A stretch of 5,469 nt of DNA from Pseudomonadota bacterium. Its GTDB lineage: Bacteria > Pseudomonadota > Alphaproteobacteria > RF32 > CAG-239. The DNA lies in assembly GCA_021617435.1 (NCBI GenBank), contig JAJWCP010000093.1, forward strand, positions 1-5,469, given 5' to 3'. The notes beneath the pieces are model-generated. The model saw only the letters and a program-made list of their open reading frames with translations, was not told where the DNA came from and ran no database searches. Shown here piece after piece: positions 5,435 to 5,469 of this stretch. How positions within the stretch are numbered: the stretch's first letter is position 1; each line of letters starts with the position of its first letter. The position numbers and the translations under genes were made by a program.

Positions 5435-5469
5435 AATTTCTTACCTTCTTGTGATAAAATTCTTAATAC

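Overview
The window looks like a chromosomal segment of an AT-rich, anaerobic or fermentative Gram-negative bacterium, most likely an alphaproteobacterium. The TolQ and TolA proteins read as alphaproteobacterial types. A HydG maturase and a TM1266-family protein indicate that the cell makes an [FeFe]-hydrogenase, which is unusual in that class and suggests an uncultured anaerobic, possibly gut-associated, lineage. The class assignment is inferred from how the proteins read, not from a search.

Layout. On the left, a single plus-strand gene (173-841) encodes a lipoprotein I do not recognise. It converges on a long minus-strand run and is separated from it by a compact hairpin (about 842-888) that should terminate transcription in both directions. 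Everything else is on the minus strand, in transcription order: tolQ (5308-4559), tolR (4545-4108), tolA (4098-3073), a chagasin-like (I42) protease-inhibitor lipoprotein (3059-2640), a TM1266-family hydrogenase-system regulator (2637-2398) and hydG (2302-887). The first five genes are packed 2 to 13 bp apart, with Shine-Dalgarno sites often inside the preceding gene or across its stop, so they look like one transcription unit. A 95-bp gap precedes hydG and holds a plausible secondary promoter and a 15-codon leader-like ORF. Right of tolQ, a plausible promoter (5351-5378) follows a minus-strand terminator (5393-5434) of a gene lying outside the window, so the unit probably begins at tolQ.

Function. 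TolQ and TolR form the proton-driven inner-membrane motor that energises TolA, which spans the periplasm to keep the outer membrane attached during division. TolB and Pal normally follow tolA but are absent here. In their place come an exported inhibitor and two hydrogenase-assembly genes. HydG makes the CO and CN- ligands of the H-cluster. Its usual partners HydE and HydF, and the hydrogenase itself, are not in the window.

No mobile element, CRISPR array, tRNA or rRNA was seen. The gene set is largely familiar. The unusual part is the arrangement, together with the unidentified lipoprotein.
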